Positions 54,507 through 63,356 of a stretch of DNA of 64,000 nucleotides are shown piece by piece. The DNA is from Pseudozobellia thermophila (GTDB lineage Bacteria > Bacteroidota > Bacteroidia > Flavobacteriales > Flavobacteriaceae), in the NCBI RefSeq assembly GCF_900141855.1, contig NZ_FQYU01000011.1, positions 1-64,000 on the forward strand, given 5' to 3'. The position numbers and the translations under genes are program-made. The notes under the pieces are model-generated. The model saw only the letters and a list, made by a program, of their open reading frames with translations. It did not search any database and was not told the DNA's origin. Position 1 is the first letter of the stretch. Every line of letters starts with the position of its first letter.

Positions 54507-55547
54507 ATGAAAAAAGTAGTAACCTTCGGGGAAATCATGTTGCGATTGGCTCCTCCTGGATTTTTAAGATTTTCCCAGACCACCAGTTTCGACGTGGTCT
54601 ATGGTGGTGGCGAGTCGAACGTGGCGGTTTCCTTGGCCAATTACGGGGTTCCTGTCGATTTTGTGACGCGATTGCCCAAAAACGACATTGGCGAATGCGC
54701 CTTGATGGAAATGCGAAAAAGAGGTGTCAACACCCAAAACATTATTTTCGGTGGCGAGCGCCTCGGAATCTATTTTTTGGAAACCGGTGCCGTTAGCCGG
54801 GGCAGTAAGGTGGTTTACGACCGTGCCCATTCGGCCATTTCCGAAATTGAACCGGGAATGATCGACTGGAAAAAAGTCTTTGAAGGGGCCGGATGGTTCC
54901 ATTGGACGGGCATCACCCCCGCCATTTCACAAAGTGCCGCCGATGTTTGCTTGGAGGCCGTAAAAGTGGCCAGCGATATGGGCATCACCATTTCCACCGA
55001 CCTTAACTATAGGGCCAAACTTTGGAACTATGGCGGTGACCGCGAAGCCATAATGACCGAGCTTACCTCGTACTGCGACATTATTTTGGGCAACGAGGAA
55101 GATGCCGAAAAACACTTCGGGATCCATCCCGAAGGACTCGATGTGCACAAACAGGGGAGCGAGGTAAAGGCCGAGGCTTTTTTATCGGTCTGTAAACAGA
55201 TGATGAAAAAATTCCCAAAGGCCAAAAAAGTAATCACCACCTTAAGGGGCTCCATCTCGGCATCGCACAACACATGGGCCGGGGTACTTTACGATGGTGA
55301 GAAAATGTACGAGACGCGACAGTATCAGATTACCGATATCGTAGACCGCGTAGGTGGTGGCGATTCGTTTATGGGAGGATTGATCTACGGCCTGTTGAAA
55401 TATCCCGAAGACGATCAAAACGCCCTCGATTTTGCCGTGGCGGCATCCTGCTTAAAGCATACCATAAAGGGAGATGCCAATTTGGTCACTGTAAGCGAAG
55501 TGGAAAAACTCATGGGCGGCGACGCTTCCGGAAGGGTAGCGCGGTAA
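54507..55547 (+). CDS. kdgK: 2-keto-3-deoxygluconate kinase (PfkB family)
   Basis: 346 residues of the ribokinase/PfkB family. N-terminal VVTFGEIMLRLAPPG and GGGESNVAVSLANYG are typical of KDG kinases; C-terminal DRVGGGDSFMGGLIYGLL has the anion hole and catalytic Asp (GGGD in place of the usual GAGD). It makes KDPG from KDG. The next enzyme, KDPG aldolase, is not in the window. Confidence 0.92.
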   Translation: MKKVVTFGEIMLRLAPPGFLRFSQTTSFDVVYGGGESNVAVSLANYGVPVDFVTRLPKNDIGECALMEMRKRGVNTQNIIFGGERLGIYFLETGAVSRGSKVVYDRAHSAISEIEPGMIDWKKVFEGAGWFHWTGITPAISQSAADVCLEAVKVASDMGITISTDLNYRAKLWNYGGDREAIMTELTSYCDIILGNEEDAEKHFGIHPEGLDVHKQGSEVKAEAFLSVCKQMMKKFPKAKKVITTLRGSISASHNTWAGVLYDGEKMYETRQYQITDIVDRVGGGDSFMGGLIYGLLKYPEDDQNALDFAVAASCLKHTIKGDANLVTVSEVEKLMGGDASGRVAR

Positions 55548-55565
55548 TTTTTTAAAACAAAAAAG

Positions 55566-56792
55566 ATGGCTTCTAAAAAATCGATACTGATCATTTGTGG
55601 CGGAGGTCCCGCACCGGGCATCAACGCCGTTATCAGTACGGTGGCCAAGATTTTCCTTAAGGATGGGTACCGTGTTTTGGGCCTTCACGAGGGCTTTAAG
55701 GGTATTTTTTCCGAGAGGCCACAGATCAAGGAATTCGATTTTGCACATGCCGATCGTATTTTTAGTCGCGGTGGATCTACTTTGATCATGAGCAGGTTCA
55801 AACCGGGCAATGAAAAAATAAATACGAGACTTTTTTCCGATAACAATGTAAAACTGTTGGTCAGTATTGGCGGTGACGACACTGCCTCTACGGCCAACAG
55901 AATTACAGGGTACCTGTCAAAGGAGAACATATCCATCTCGAACATACATGTGCCCAAAACCATAGATAACGATTTGCCCTTGCCCGACCGAAACCCCACC
56001 TTTGGATTTCATTCGGCAAAGGACGAAGGGGTACGTATCGGTAATACCACCTATGAGGATGCACGTACGAGCCAAAACTGGTTCGTGATGTCTACCATGG
56101 GGCGCTCTGCCGGCCATTTGGCCTTCGGTATCGCTACCAGTTGCCATTTTCCGATGATGGTCATCCCGGAAATGTTCAACCGCACCCCCATTACTTTTGA
56201 CAAGGTGGTACGCCTGATCATTTCATCTATCGTAAAACGAAAAATAGAGAACATCAACTACGGTGTCGCCTTGGTAAGCGAAGGCGTTTTCCATATTATG
56301 CCCGATAGCGAGCTCGACCACTGCGGTATCAACTTCACCTATGACGACCACGGCCATCCCGAACTGGGAAACGTGAGCAAATCGCATATCTTTAATATGC
56401 TCGTTCAGGTAAAATTGAAGGAACTGGGCATCCACATAAAGAGCAGGCCGGTAGAACTGGGATATGAACTCAGGTGTTGCAGGCCCATAGGCTTCGATCT
56501 GACCCTTTGCACCCTCTTGGGGCTAGGGGTAAAAAAACTCTTTGCCCAAGGTCTCAGCGGTTGTATTGTTACGGCCAATTCCCGCGGTGAGGTAACCCCC
56601 TTGTTTTTGGAAGACCTACAAGGTGAAGACGGTAAGATAGCCCCCCGCCTTGTGAATGTGGACTCCGAATTTGCAAGGCTCTGCTTTCAAAACATGCACT
56701 ACATCGAAGAGGGCGACTACGAGGCGGCCAAGGCCTACCTTCCCGACCCCGAATCGTACGATTTCAACAAAATTCTATCCGGTGAAGTGTAA
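55566..56792 (+). CDS. 6-phosphofructokinase, probably PPi-dependent
   Basis: 408 residues of the PfkA fold. GGGPAPGINAVI at the N-terminus, SIGGDDTAST (D104-D105) and PKTIDNDLP (K131, catalytic base D134). Asp after GGD and Lys before TIDND are the residues that favour pyrophosphate over ATP; ATP enzymes have Gly at both. MGRSAGHLA and the later substrate arginines are present. A PPi enzyme is reversible, so it could serve gluconeogenesis when cells grow on alginate, where carbon enters at triose phosphate and pyruvate. It lies 18 bases after kdgK. Confidence 0.88.
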   Translation: MASKKSILIICGGGPAPGINAVISTVAKIFLKDGYRVLGLHEGFKGIFSERPQIKEFDFAHADRIFSRGGSTLIMSRFKPGNEKINTRLFSDNNVKLLVSIGGDDTASTANRITGYLSKENISISNIHVPKTIDNDLPLPDRNPTFGFHSAKDEGVRIGNTTYEDARTSQNWFVMSTMGRSAGHLAFGIATSCHFPMMVIPEMFNRTPITFDKVVRLIISSIVKRKIENINYGVALVSEGVFHIMPDSELDHCGINFTYDDHGHPELGNVSKSHIFNMLVQVKLKELGIHIKSRPVELGYELRCCRPIGFDLTLCTLLGLGVKKLFAQGLSGCIVTANSRGEVTPLFLEDLQGEDGKIAPRLVNVDSEFARLCFQNMHYIEEGDYEAAKAYLPDPESYDFNKILSGEV

Positions 56793-56848
56793 GCCGGTGC
56801 CCGCTATAGGGCGATAGCCATAAACGAACCTTTAAAATAGTTGATACA

Positions 56849-58117
56849 ATGCTTGAAGAGAAACCGGGCTTGCTAAAAAAGATTCTTGCTATGGTACTGG
56901 CCTTTGGCCCTGGTATCTTTGCCATCGGCTATACCATTGGAACGGGCAGTGTAACCTCGATGACCGTGGCAGGAAGTACCTATGGTATGCAGTTGTTGTG
57001 GGTATTGGTGGTAAGCTGTCTGTTTTCGGGAATCCTGATGTACGTGTATGGGAACTATGCCCTGATTACGGGCGAGACCGCACTGTTTGCCTTTAAGAAA
57101 CACCTCAAATGGGGGAGGCTTATCGCCGTTCTTATCATTATCGGGATATCCTTTGGGCAATGGAATTCCCTCATGGGCATCATGGGTATTTCGGCCAACA
57201 TCATCTACGAAATATTCGTAATCTATTTTCCCCAGCTTGAGGCCTATAAGTACGAAGCGGTTATCTTGATCGCCCTGATCGTAACCGGGGTAATGTATTT
57301 CTTGCTTTTGGTAGGAAAGTACACCTTTTTTGAGAAGATCCTCGTCGTTTTCGTAACGATTATGGGGGGCTCTTTCTTGATTTCGCTTTTCATGGTATAC
57401 CCGCTACCCATGGAGGTTCTTGAGGGCCTTGTACCTTCGATACCCCAGGTAGAAGGGGGCAAGATGCTCGTCGTGGCCTTTGTGGGCACCACCATGGCCG
57501 CCGCAACGTTTTTGTCGCGACCCCTTTTTGTAAAGGGTAAGGGGTGGACCATCGATAACCTAAAGGACCAAAAAAGGGATGCCATCGTAGCTGCCATTTT
57601 GGTATTTGCCATAAGTGGGGCCGTAATGGCCGTGGCAAGCGGGGCACTTTATCACGAAGGTAAGCCGGTTACCGAGGTTCTGGATATGGTACACACCTTG
57701 GAGCCCGTTGCCGGTAAATTTGCGCTCACCTTGTTTTTCTTTGGCACACTTAGTGCCGGACTGTCCTCTATTTTTCCAATACTGCTTATAGCGCCGATTC
57801 TGATCGCCGATTTTCAATCCGGGGAACTGGATACGTCTTCGCGCCAGTTCAAGTTTATCACGGCCTTTGCCTGTTTGTTCGCCCTGATCGTTCCGGTTTT
57901 CGGTTCTAATCCCGTGGAAATGCAGATTGTTTCACAAATTTTCAATGTGTTTGTATTGCCTCTGGTCATTGCTGCCATCACCGTTCTTGTGAACGACAAA
58001 ACCCTGATGAAGGGGTATAAGACCAGCCCTTTGATCAATGTGGGCCTGGTACTCGCCTTCGTCTTTGCATGCGTTATGTCGTATAACGGGGTGGTGTCGC
58101 TTTTCGATTATTTCTAA
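56849..58117 (+). CDS. Nramp-like transporter without the metal-binding motif
   Basis: 422 residues, 11 membrane helices with the Nramp pattern. Helix 1 reads GYTIGTGSVTSM (31-34 GTGS) where metal transporters have DPGN, and helix 6 reads GTTMAAATFLSRP in place of the Met-Pro-His region. The Asp, Asn and Met that bind Mn or Fe are thus missing. It may transport another substrate. Its position at the end of the MFS-SDR-kdgK-PFK run suggests a link to sugar-acid metabolism, or to Mg needed by the kinases. Both ideas are speculative. Confidence 0.8.
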   Translation: MLEEKPGLLKKILAMVLAFGPGIFAIGYTIGTGSVTSMTVAGSTYGMQLLWVLVVSCLFSGILMYVYGNYALITGETALFAFKKHLKWGRLIAVLIIIGISFGQWNSLMGIMGISANIIYEIFVIYFPQLEAYKYEAVILIALIVTGVMYFLLLVGKYTFFEKILVVFVTIMGGSFLISLFMVYPLPMEVLEGLVPSIPQVEGGKMLVVAFVGTTMAAATFLSRPLFVKGKGWTIDNLKDQKRDAIVAAILVFAISGAVMAVASGALYHEGKPVTEVLDMVHTLEPVAGKFALTLFFFGTLSAGLSSIFPILLIAPILIADFQSGELDTSSRQFKFITAFACLFALIVPVFGSNPVEMQIVSQIFNVFVLPLVIAAITVLVNDKTLMKGYKTSPLINVGLVLAFVFACVMSYNGVVSLFDYF

Positions 58118-58313
58118 TCGCCCCCCGTATCTTAAAAATAGTTCCGGCCAATCTCCGGCCGTTGATGTTGGGCTACTAATATACCTTGTTCCTTAGGGCT
58201 GTGTCCCAACAATGTCGCAAATCGATAGGTGTAGCTTATGGTGCATATTTTTTTCGGGCTGTCCGCGCTTCGGTTTTTTGCTAAAAAAAGCTGCAAAATA
58301 TTGCAAAATAATT

Positions 58314-58450
58314 TTTTTTCATACCTTTGCCAGGTGATTAAAATTGCTGCCCTTTCTTATCGGAAAGACGCCTTTTCAGGTGTGGTCAGGGTGCGACCAA
58401 GACCCCGATGGGGTACCGTTGGCCATTGAGAAGAAATAGCGAAAAAAATT
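58314..58450 (+). ncRNA. possible promoter-driven structured RNA
   Basis: A promoter of the Bacteroidota form (TTG near 58300, then TACCTTTG near 58322) is followed by several short hairpins: CTTTC-GAAAG, TGGTC-GACCA and CCCC-GGGG, the last two enclosed by GGT-ACC. No protein gene fits. I could not match it to a known RNA family. It may equally be a remnant of a gene promoter. Confidence 0.3.
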
Positions 58451-58512
58451 AGTCGTTAAGGGTCCCCCGAAACGTCGAGTTTATAATTGTTTGTTGAGTT
58501 CATTTTAAGTGC

Positions 58513-58545
58513 AAAAGGCCTACATTGTTCAATGTAAGGCCTTTT
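58513..58545. terminator. bidirectional terminator between convergent genes
   Basis: AAAAGGCCTACATTG / CAATGTAAGGCCTTTT with one bulged A. A run flanks the left arm and T run the right, so it can stop transcription from both the Nramp-like gene side and the ThuA-fusion gene ending at 58603. Confidence 0.85.
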
Positions 58546-58602
58546 GTCATTAATGGAAATGGGTTTGCTGATTGACCATAACCCTGGGCGCTATAGGTTA
58601 TA

Positions 58603-61600
58603 TTATTCATCTTTTTTTGCTTCCTTGGGTTTGAACACAAACTGCTCGTTGGCCGTCAACTCCGATTCGGGTTGTTGCGGATTGCCCTTGTCGCGGTACG
58701 AGGCCATTAAAATATATGTGCCCTTGCCTTCTGTCGGTAGGTGCTTGTCAAAGGTGAGCGAGCCCTCCAAGGGGAGGTAGTTTTGAGCCTTCTCTTCCGA
58801 GGGTTTAAGCGATAGGATATACTCTACCATCTGGGTCACTTCACCGACACTCAATTGGGGATGGGCCGACATGGCATTTTCACCCCAAACGCCACCGCCG
58901 CCTTTGATGATCTTGGCGACCAGGTATCCGGTGTCTTCCTTGTTGTATTTTTTTGCGATTTCCGTATAACTCGGTCCGTTTACTTTTTCCTTTATGGCGT
59001 GGCAGGCCTTACAGTCGGTACCGTCTATGGCTTTCTTCCCTTCCGGTACGATGTTGCGTTGATGGCCTATGGTCGCCTTTACGATATCCTTGCCTTCGGG
59101 GATATAGTCGAACGTGACCTTAACCTCGTCCCGGTTTATGGATCCGTCGGCCGTGGATCCGTCCTGTTTGTCGGTCACTGTTATGCGGTAGTCGATTTTT
59201 TTTCCTTCCCAATAGATGGAATCGTTGTTTTCTATTTCTATGGACAGGACCGGTGCATCGTTGCCCACCAAGATTTTGGTATTGGTCGTGGCGGTATTGC
59301 CCTCGGTGTCGGTAACCTTGAGCCGTACGTCGAAGCTTCCCTCTTTTTCGAATACAAATTGGGGGGCTTTTTCGGTCGATTGAACGGTATCGGAGTCGAA
59401 ATACCATTCGTAGGAAAGTACGTCCTTGTCGTAGTCCAACGACCCTTCTGCCGAAAATTGGACGGTCAGGGGAGCGGCGCCCACCGCTTTGTCGTGCGTT
59501 AACCTTGCTATGGGCTTCCTATTGCCTGGTAGGTAGGATATGCTGCTGAGACGGGCATCCAAGTTCTGCGAGTTCCATTTTTGGCCATATTCGAGCAGGT
59601 ACATTTTTCCGTCCGAACCGAAAATCATATCCATGGGATGCGAGAATTCCGTGTTGGGCATAAAGGCATCGGCCTTTACATAGTCTTGGTTTTCGTCGAG
59701 GGTGATGACGTAGATCCAGTCCCTCATCCATTCGTACAAAAATAGTTTGTTCTCGAAGTACTCCGGAAACGGGTTTTTGGCGTTCGGATAGTCGGATGCG
59801 TGATAGACCGGCCCGGCCATGGGGTTGATACCGCCGGCACCCATCCAAGGAAATTCCTCTGAACGGTAATAGGTCATTGGAATCATGGACGGTTGTGCCG
59901 GGGGAAGCTTTTTAAGCCCGGTATTGTTGGGCGAGTCGTTGATCAGGTTTTCGGGGTCGAATTTGGGGCCTGAAGTTTTTGTGGCAAAGTCGTAATCGTT
60001 ATAAGGCTCGTTATAGCCACGGGTATAGGGCCATCCCCAAAATCCCGCATGGCGGGCCTGGTCGAATTCGCCCATACCGCTTGGCCCCCGGTTCGGATCC
60101 GCCTTTCCTGCGTCGGGACCCACATCGCCCCAGTACAAATAGCCTGTTTTGGTGTCTATGGAAAACCTGAACGGATTCCGGTTTCCCATAACGTAGATTT
60201 CGGGCCGGGTCTTTGGCGTTCCCTTGGGAAAGAGGTTACCTTCGGGAATGGAGTAGGTGCCATCGTCCTCGGGCTTTATACGGAGTATCTTTCCCCTTAG
60301 GTCGTTGGTGTTCGATGCTGATTTTTGGGCATCCCAGGCCCTTCTTCCCTCACGCTCGTCAATGGGGGCAAAGCCCGAAGAGGCAAAGGGATTGGTGTTG
60401 TCGCCAAGCCCGATATATAGGTTGCCGTTCGGTCCGAATTCAAGGCCTCCACCACTATGGCAGCATTGGCGGTCGGTCGGTATTTCAAGGATGATCTTCT
60501 CCGAGTTTAGGTCCAGCTTTTTATCTTTCAGGGTAAACCTTGAGATGCGTTGCGCTGCTTTCTCGGTCGGCGCCGAGTAGAACAGGTAGATCCAATTGTT
60601 CTTTAGGTAGTCGGGGTCGACCGCGAGGCCCAGGAGGCCATCTTCATTTATGTAAAAAACCTCCAACTGGGCGAGGGTGCTTGTTTGCTCAGTCTCGAAA
60701 TCGTATAGTTTGACGGCTCCCCTGCGCTCTACGAACAGAATACCCTCCCCGGGCAGTTCGTCGAGCTCCATGGGTTCGTTCAGGTTAAAGTCCAGTATCT
60801 TTTTTTCAAAACGGTCCTCGGGCGGTACACGTTGGGTTTTGGCGCGACTGTAGTCGAGTTTTCCGTCGCCAATGGCGTACTTGATCCCTCCCAGCAAGTG
60901 GGTCAAAAATTTGGGGTTCTTATAGGTTTCGTCGGTATGGCCCAACTCGGTATAGAAGGCCCGTCCGCCGTCGTATTCATGGTACCACGAAATGGGGTGG
61001 TCGTCCCCGTTGGTGCCTCCCTTGTAGCTTTTCTCGTCGACACTAAGCACGACATTGATGTCCGGATTGATGTTCTTGAAATTGTACCACTCATCGCTTT
61101 TGACCCATACCGAATCGGGCAAGGCTTGGGTAGAGCTGTGGTTTTTGTCCTCTATGTGTAGGTGGGCTTCCTGTATCTTGGGGTGGCCGTCGAAAACGGC
61201 ACCGACCAGTTTGTTGTACCATGGCCAGTCGTACTCCGTATCGGTGGCGGCATGTACGCCTACAAAACCGCCCCCGGCCTGAATATAGCGTTCGAAATCG
61301 GCTTGTTCGACATCGTTGAGGATATCACGTGTGGTGTTCAAGAAAACGACGGCGGCGTAGTTGCGCAACGAATCTTCAACAAAGTAATCGGAATCTTCGG
61401 TGGCCGTAACCTTATAGCCGTTTTCCGATCCCAATTTTTTTAGGGCCGACACCCCTGCTTCGATGGATTTATGCCTAAAACCGGCGGTTTTGCTAAAAAC
61501 TAGGATTTCTTGCTCTTTAGGTTCACACGATGTGATAAGCAAGGCCGTGAGGAGGAAGAAAATCGATTTGAGGGTTAATCTTTTGTAATTGCATTGGTGG

Positions 61601-61626
61601 TGCATTTTGGGGGTAGAACTTGTCAT
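58603..61626 (-). CDS. ThuA / sugar dehydrogenase / PKD / cytochrome c fusion lipoprotein
   Basis: 1007 residues. Lipobox LLITSC (about residue 34). Domains: ThuA-like (about 40-255, VFSKTAGFRHKSIEAG, GVHAATDTEYDWPWY), glucose/sorbosone-dehydrogenase-type propeller (about 270-690, with CCHSGGGLEFGPNGNLYIGLGD and WGDVGPDAG), PKD (about 700-790, VQFSAEGSLDYDKDVLSYEW in part), a further beta region and a class I cytochrome c (CKACH near residue 870). Such fusions are taken to oxidise sugars with quinone or PQQ-type chemistry and pass electrons to the haem. Starts at 61626 and 61605 are both ATG. Monocistronic, with terminators on both sides. Confidence 0.88.
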   Translation of the reverse strand: MTSSTPKMHHQCNYKRLTLKSIFFLLTALLITSCEPKEQEILVFSKTAGFRHKSIEAGVSALKKLGSENGYKVTATEDSDYFVEDSLRNYAAVVFLNTTRDILNDVEQADFERYIQAGGGFVGVHAATDTEYDWPWYNKLVGAVFDGHPKIQEAHLHIEDKNHSSTQALPDSVWVKSDEWYNFKNINPDINVVLSVDEKSYKGGTNGDDHPISWYHEYDGGRAFYTELGHTDETYKNPKFLTHLLGGIKYAIGDGKLDYSRAKTQRVPPEDRFEKKILDFNLNEPMELDELPGEGILFVERRGAVKLYDFETEQTSTLAQLEVFYINEDGLLGLAVDPDYLKNNWIYLFYSAPTEKAAQRISRFTLKDKKLDLNSEKIILEIPTDRQCCHSGGGLEFGPNGNLYIGLGDNTNPFASSGFAPIDEREGRRAWDAQKSASNTNDLRGKILRIKPEDDGTYSIPEGNLFPKGTPKTRPEIYVMGNRNPFRFSIDTKTGYLYWGDVGPDAGKADPNRGPSGMGEFDQARHAGFWGWPYTRGYNEPYNDYDFATKTSGPKFDPENLINDSPNNTGLKKLPPAQPSMIPMTYYRSEEFPWMGAGGINPMAGPVYHASDYPNAKNPFPEYFENKLFLYEWMRDWIYVITLDENQDYVKADAFMPNTEFSHPMDMIFGSDGKMYLLEYGQKWNSQNLDARLSSISYLPGNRKPIARLTHDKAVGAAPLTVQFSAEGSLDYDKDVLSYEWYFDSDTVQSTEKAPQFVFEKEGSFDVRLKVTDTEGNTATTNTKILVGNDAPVLSIEIENNDSIYWEGKKIDYRITVTDKQDGSTADGSINRDEVKVTFDYIPEGKDIVKATIGHQRNIVPEGKKAIDGTDCKACHAIKEKVNGPSYTEIAKKYNKEDTGYLVAKIIKGGGGVWGENAMSAHPQLSVGEVTQMVEYILSLKPSEEKAQNYLPLEGSLTFDKHLPTEGKGTYILMASYRDKGNPQQPESELTANEQFVFKPKEAKKDE

Positions 61627-61664
61627 TTACTAGGGTTTGGTTTAAGGGGTAAAGGTATATAAAA

Positions 61665-61696
61665 AGAACGGTCGGTCAATTTTGACCGACCGTTCT
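61665..61696 (-). terminator. intrinsic terminator of the third SusCD operon
   Basis: Perfect 15-bp stem AGAACGGTCGGTCAA / TTGACCGACCGTTCT with a 2-base loop, followed on the minus strand by T5. Lies 35 bases after the SusD stop at 61731 and separates it from the ThuA-fusion gene. Confidence 0.93.
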
Positions 61697-61730
61697 GAGT
61701 CAACTTAAATTTAGAAACTGATTTATTGGT

Positions 61731-63329
61731 TTAATCGATGTCCCAGAAAATTTTTGCATCTAAGTTGTCATCTTCACTGACTGCACTGTAGTTTTCAGCG
61801 TTAAAGGTTCTTTCAACGGACGGATACAAAAACCGATTTGGAGGAGTGGCCTGTGCCGAGGAGTTGTCAGGGACGAATTCCAGTTCTGGCAAACCTAGCC
61901 TTCTGAGCTCTGCCCAATTCTCATACATTTCGACCATATTGGTGTGTAGCCATTTCTGTCGGGCAAGAAGGGCTAATTTTTCCTCATTACTGGTTGCGGC
62001 ATCCCATGAAATGTTGGCTTCCATAAGGTAGTTGTCGATCTCACTCGGGTCTAAATCGTCTATTTCGGGGGAATCTTCGAAATTGATGGCCAAATCCCTA
62101 ACACTGTAATAGAAATTTATTGATTCGCTTATCCCTTTTTCATAGTGTTCCTTGGCCATGGCATCATTGCTTCCCAAATAGTATTCGGATAAATAAAAAT
62201 CAATATCCGATGCGGAAATCAATATACCCGGAAAGTTTCTGTTGTTCTTAAAGGTCCAGTTGTTATAGATGCTAACGGTACCTGAATTAATAAGGGCGTT
62301 TTGTGCACTTTGGGCCATTGTGGGGTCTAATCCTAGAAATTCATTTTCCCCTGCTTCGCTACCGGGTTGGAATATGCAACGCAATCTGGGATCGGTATTT
62401 TCGACCATATGGTCGATCATAGCTTTGCTTGCAACATTCGAGTTCCAGCTGTCGCCTTCGACAAAGGTGCCTTGAAAATCTGCTTGAAGTCCCATGCCTT
62501 CACCCAAAGACTCGATTTGAATGTTCTCTTCGTTGCCCTCGACAATGGGGTATGTCGCCGGGTTGCCCAAGATTTCTCCAATTTGGGTTTGGGCAATACT
62601 CGAGAACTCATCGCTTGCTGATGCCCTGGTCAAAAGCCGAATGCGTAAGGAATTACAATACTTCTTCCAAATATCTATATCGCCGCCATTTACAAAATCT
62701 TGTACGGTGAAATAGTCTTTTATAGCCGTAGTCAACGAAATGCTATTTAACTCTTGGGCAATAGATTTCAAGTCATCGATCATCAACCTATAGATGCTTT
62801 CGGCTGAATCAAAGGCTGCATATGAGGATTGATAATCGCCCTCGTTCTGACTAATCTTTCCAGCCTCGGTAAAGGGGATATCGCCAAATAGGTCGACTAT
62901 TTTTTGGGTATAATCGTATAAATAGATTTTAGCGGTTATGATAAAGATACGATACTCATCCTGTTCCGCGGGTGTCAATTGGTCGTAAATCCTTTCCATT
63001 TCCCTAAATTGAAATAGCGTGGCATAGTACCTATTGTAGATCGGGTCTACAGGAGCGTCACCAGGGGTGAAACGCCCGATGCTATTTTCGAACCCTCGGG
63101 TCTGGGTGTAGATCATAAGGGTTGGGCGGCCTGTAACAAAGTACTTTGAATAGGAAGGCATAATGTCGTCCTTGTTACTTTGCATGAAGCCCGCGTACTG
63201 CTTTTCTACCGTCGTCTCGGCTATAGTCGCCGGATCGGAATAATATTCGGTGAAATCATCTTCTTGACAAGAGACCAATAGTATGGCCGCCGTGAGAAGG
63301 TTGGCTATAATTATTTTTAAATTCTTCAT
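61731..63329 (-). CDS. SusD-like lipoprotein (SusD_2 type), third pair
   Basis: 532 residues. Lipoprotein signal LLTAAILLVSC (Cys at about 21). SusD-like fold of the type with an N-terminal TPR half (ATLFQFREMERIYDQLTPAEQDEYRI in part) and a C-terminal EKLALLARQKWLHTNMVEMYENWAELRR segment. Follows its SusC partner by 27 bases. Target unknown; a secreted sugar dehydrogenase fusion lies downstream. Confidence 0.92.
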   Translation of the reverse strand: MKNLKIIIANLLTAAILLVSCQEDDFTEYYSDPATIAETTVEKQYAGFMQSNKDDIMPSYSKYFVTGRPTLMIYTQTRGFENSIGRFTPGDAPVDPIYNRYYATLFQFREMERIYDQLTPAEQDEYRIFIITAKIYLYDYTQKIVDLFGDIPFTEAGKISQNEGDYQSSYAAFDSAESIYRLMIDDLKSIAQELNSISLTTAIKDYFTVQDFVNGGDIDIWKKYCNSLRIRLLTRASASDEFSSIAQTQIGEILGNPATYPIVEGNEENIQIESLGEGMGLQADFQGTFVEGDSWNSNVASKAMIDHMVENTDPRLRCIFQPGSEAGENEFLGLDPTMAQSAQNALINSGTVSIYNNWTFKNNRNFPGILISASDIDFYLSEYYLGSNDAMAKEHYEKGISESINFYYSVRDLAINFEDSPEIDDLDPSEIDNYLMEANISWDAATSNEEKLALLARQKWLHTNMVEMYENWAELRRLGLPELEFVPDNSSAQATPPNRFLYPSVERTFNAENYSAVSEDDNLDAKIFWDID

Positions 63330-63356
63330 GAATATAAATATATCGTTAATGTATAA

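Noticed and set aside
56849-58117. Manganese transporter MntH
   Set aside because: Fold agrees, but the DPGN and MPH metal motifs are replaced, so a metal-specific name is not justified.
58238-58429. 63-residue plus-strand frame
   Set aside because: Spans a promoter-like element and hairpins, no homology or coding bias visible; kept only as part of a possible RNA.
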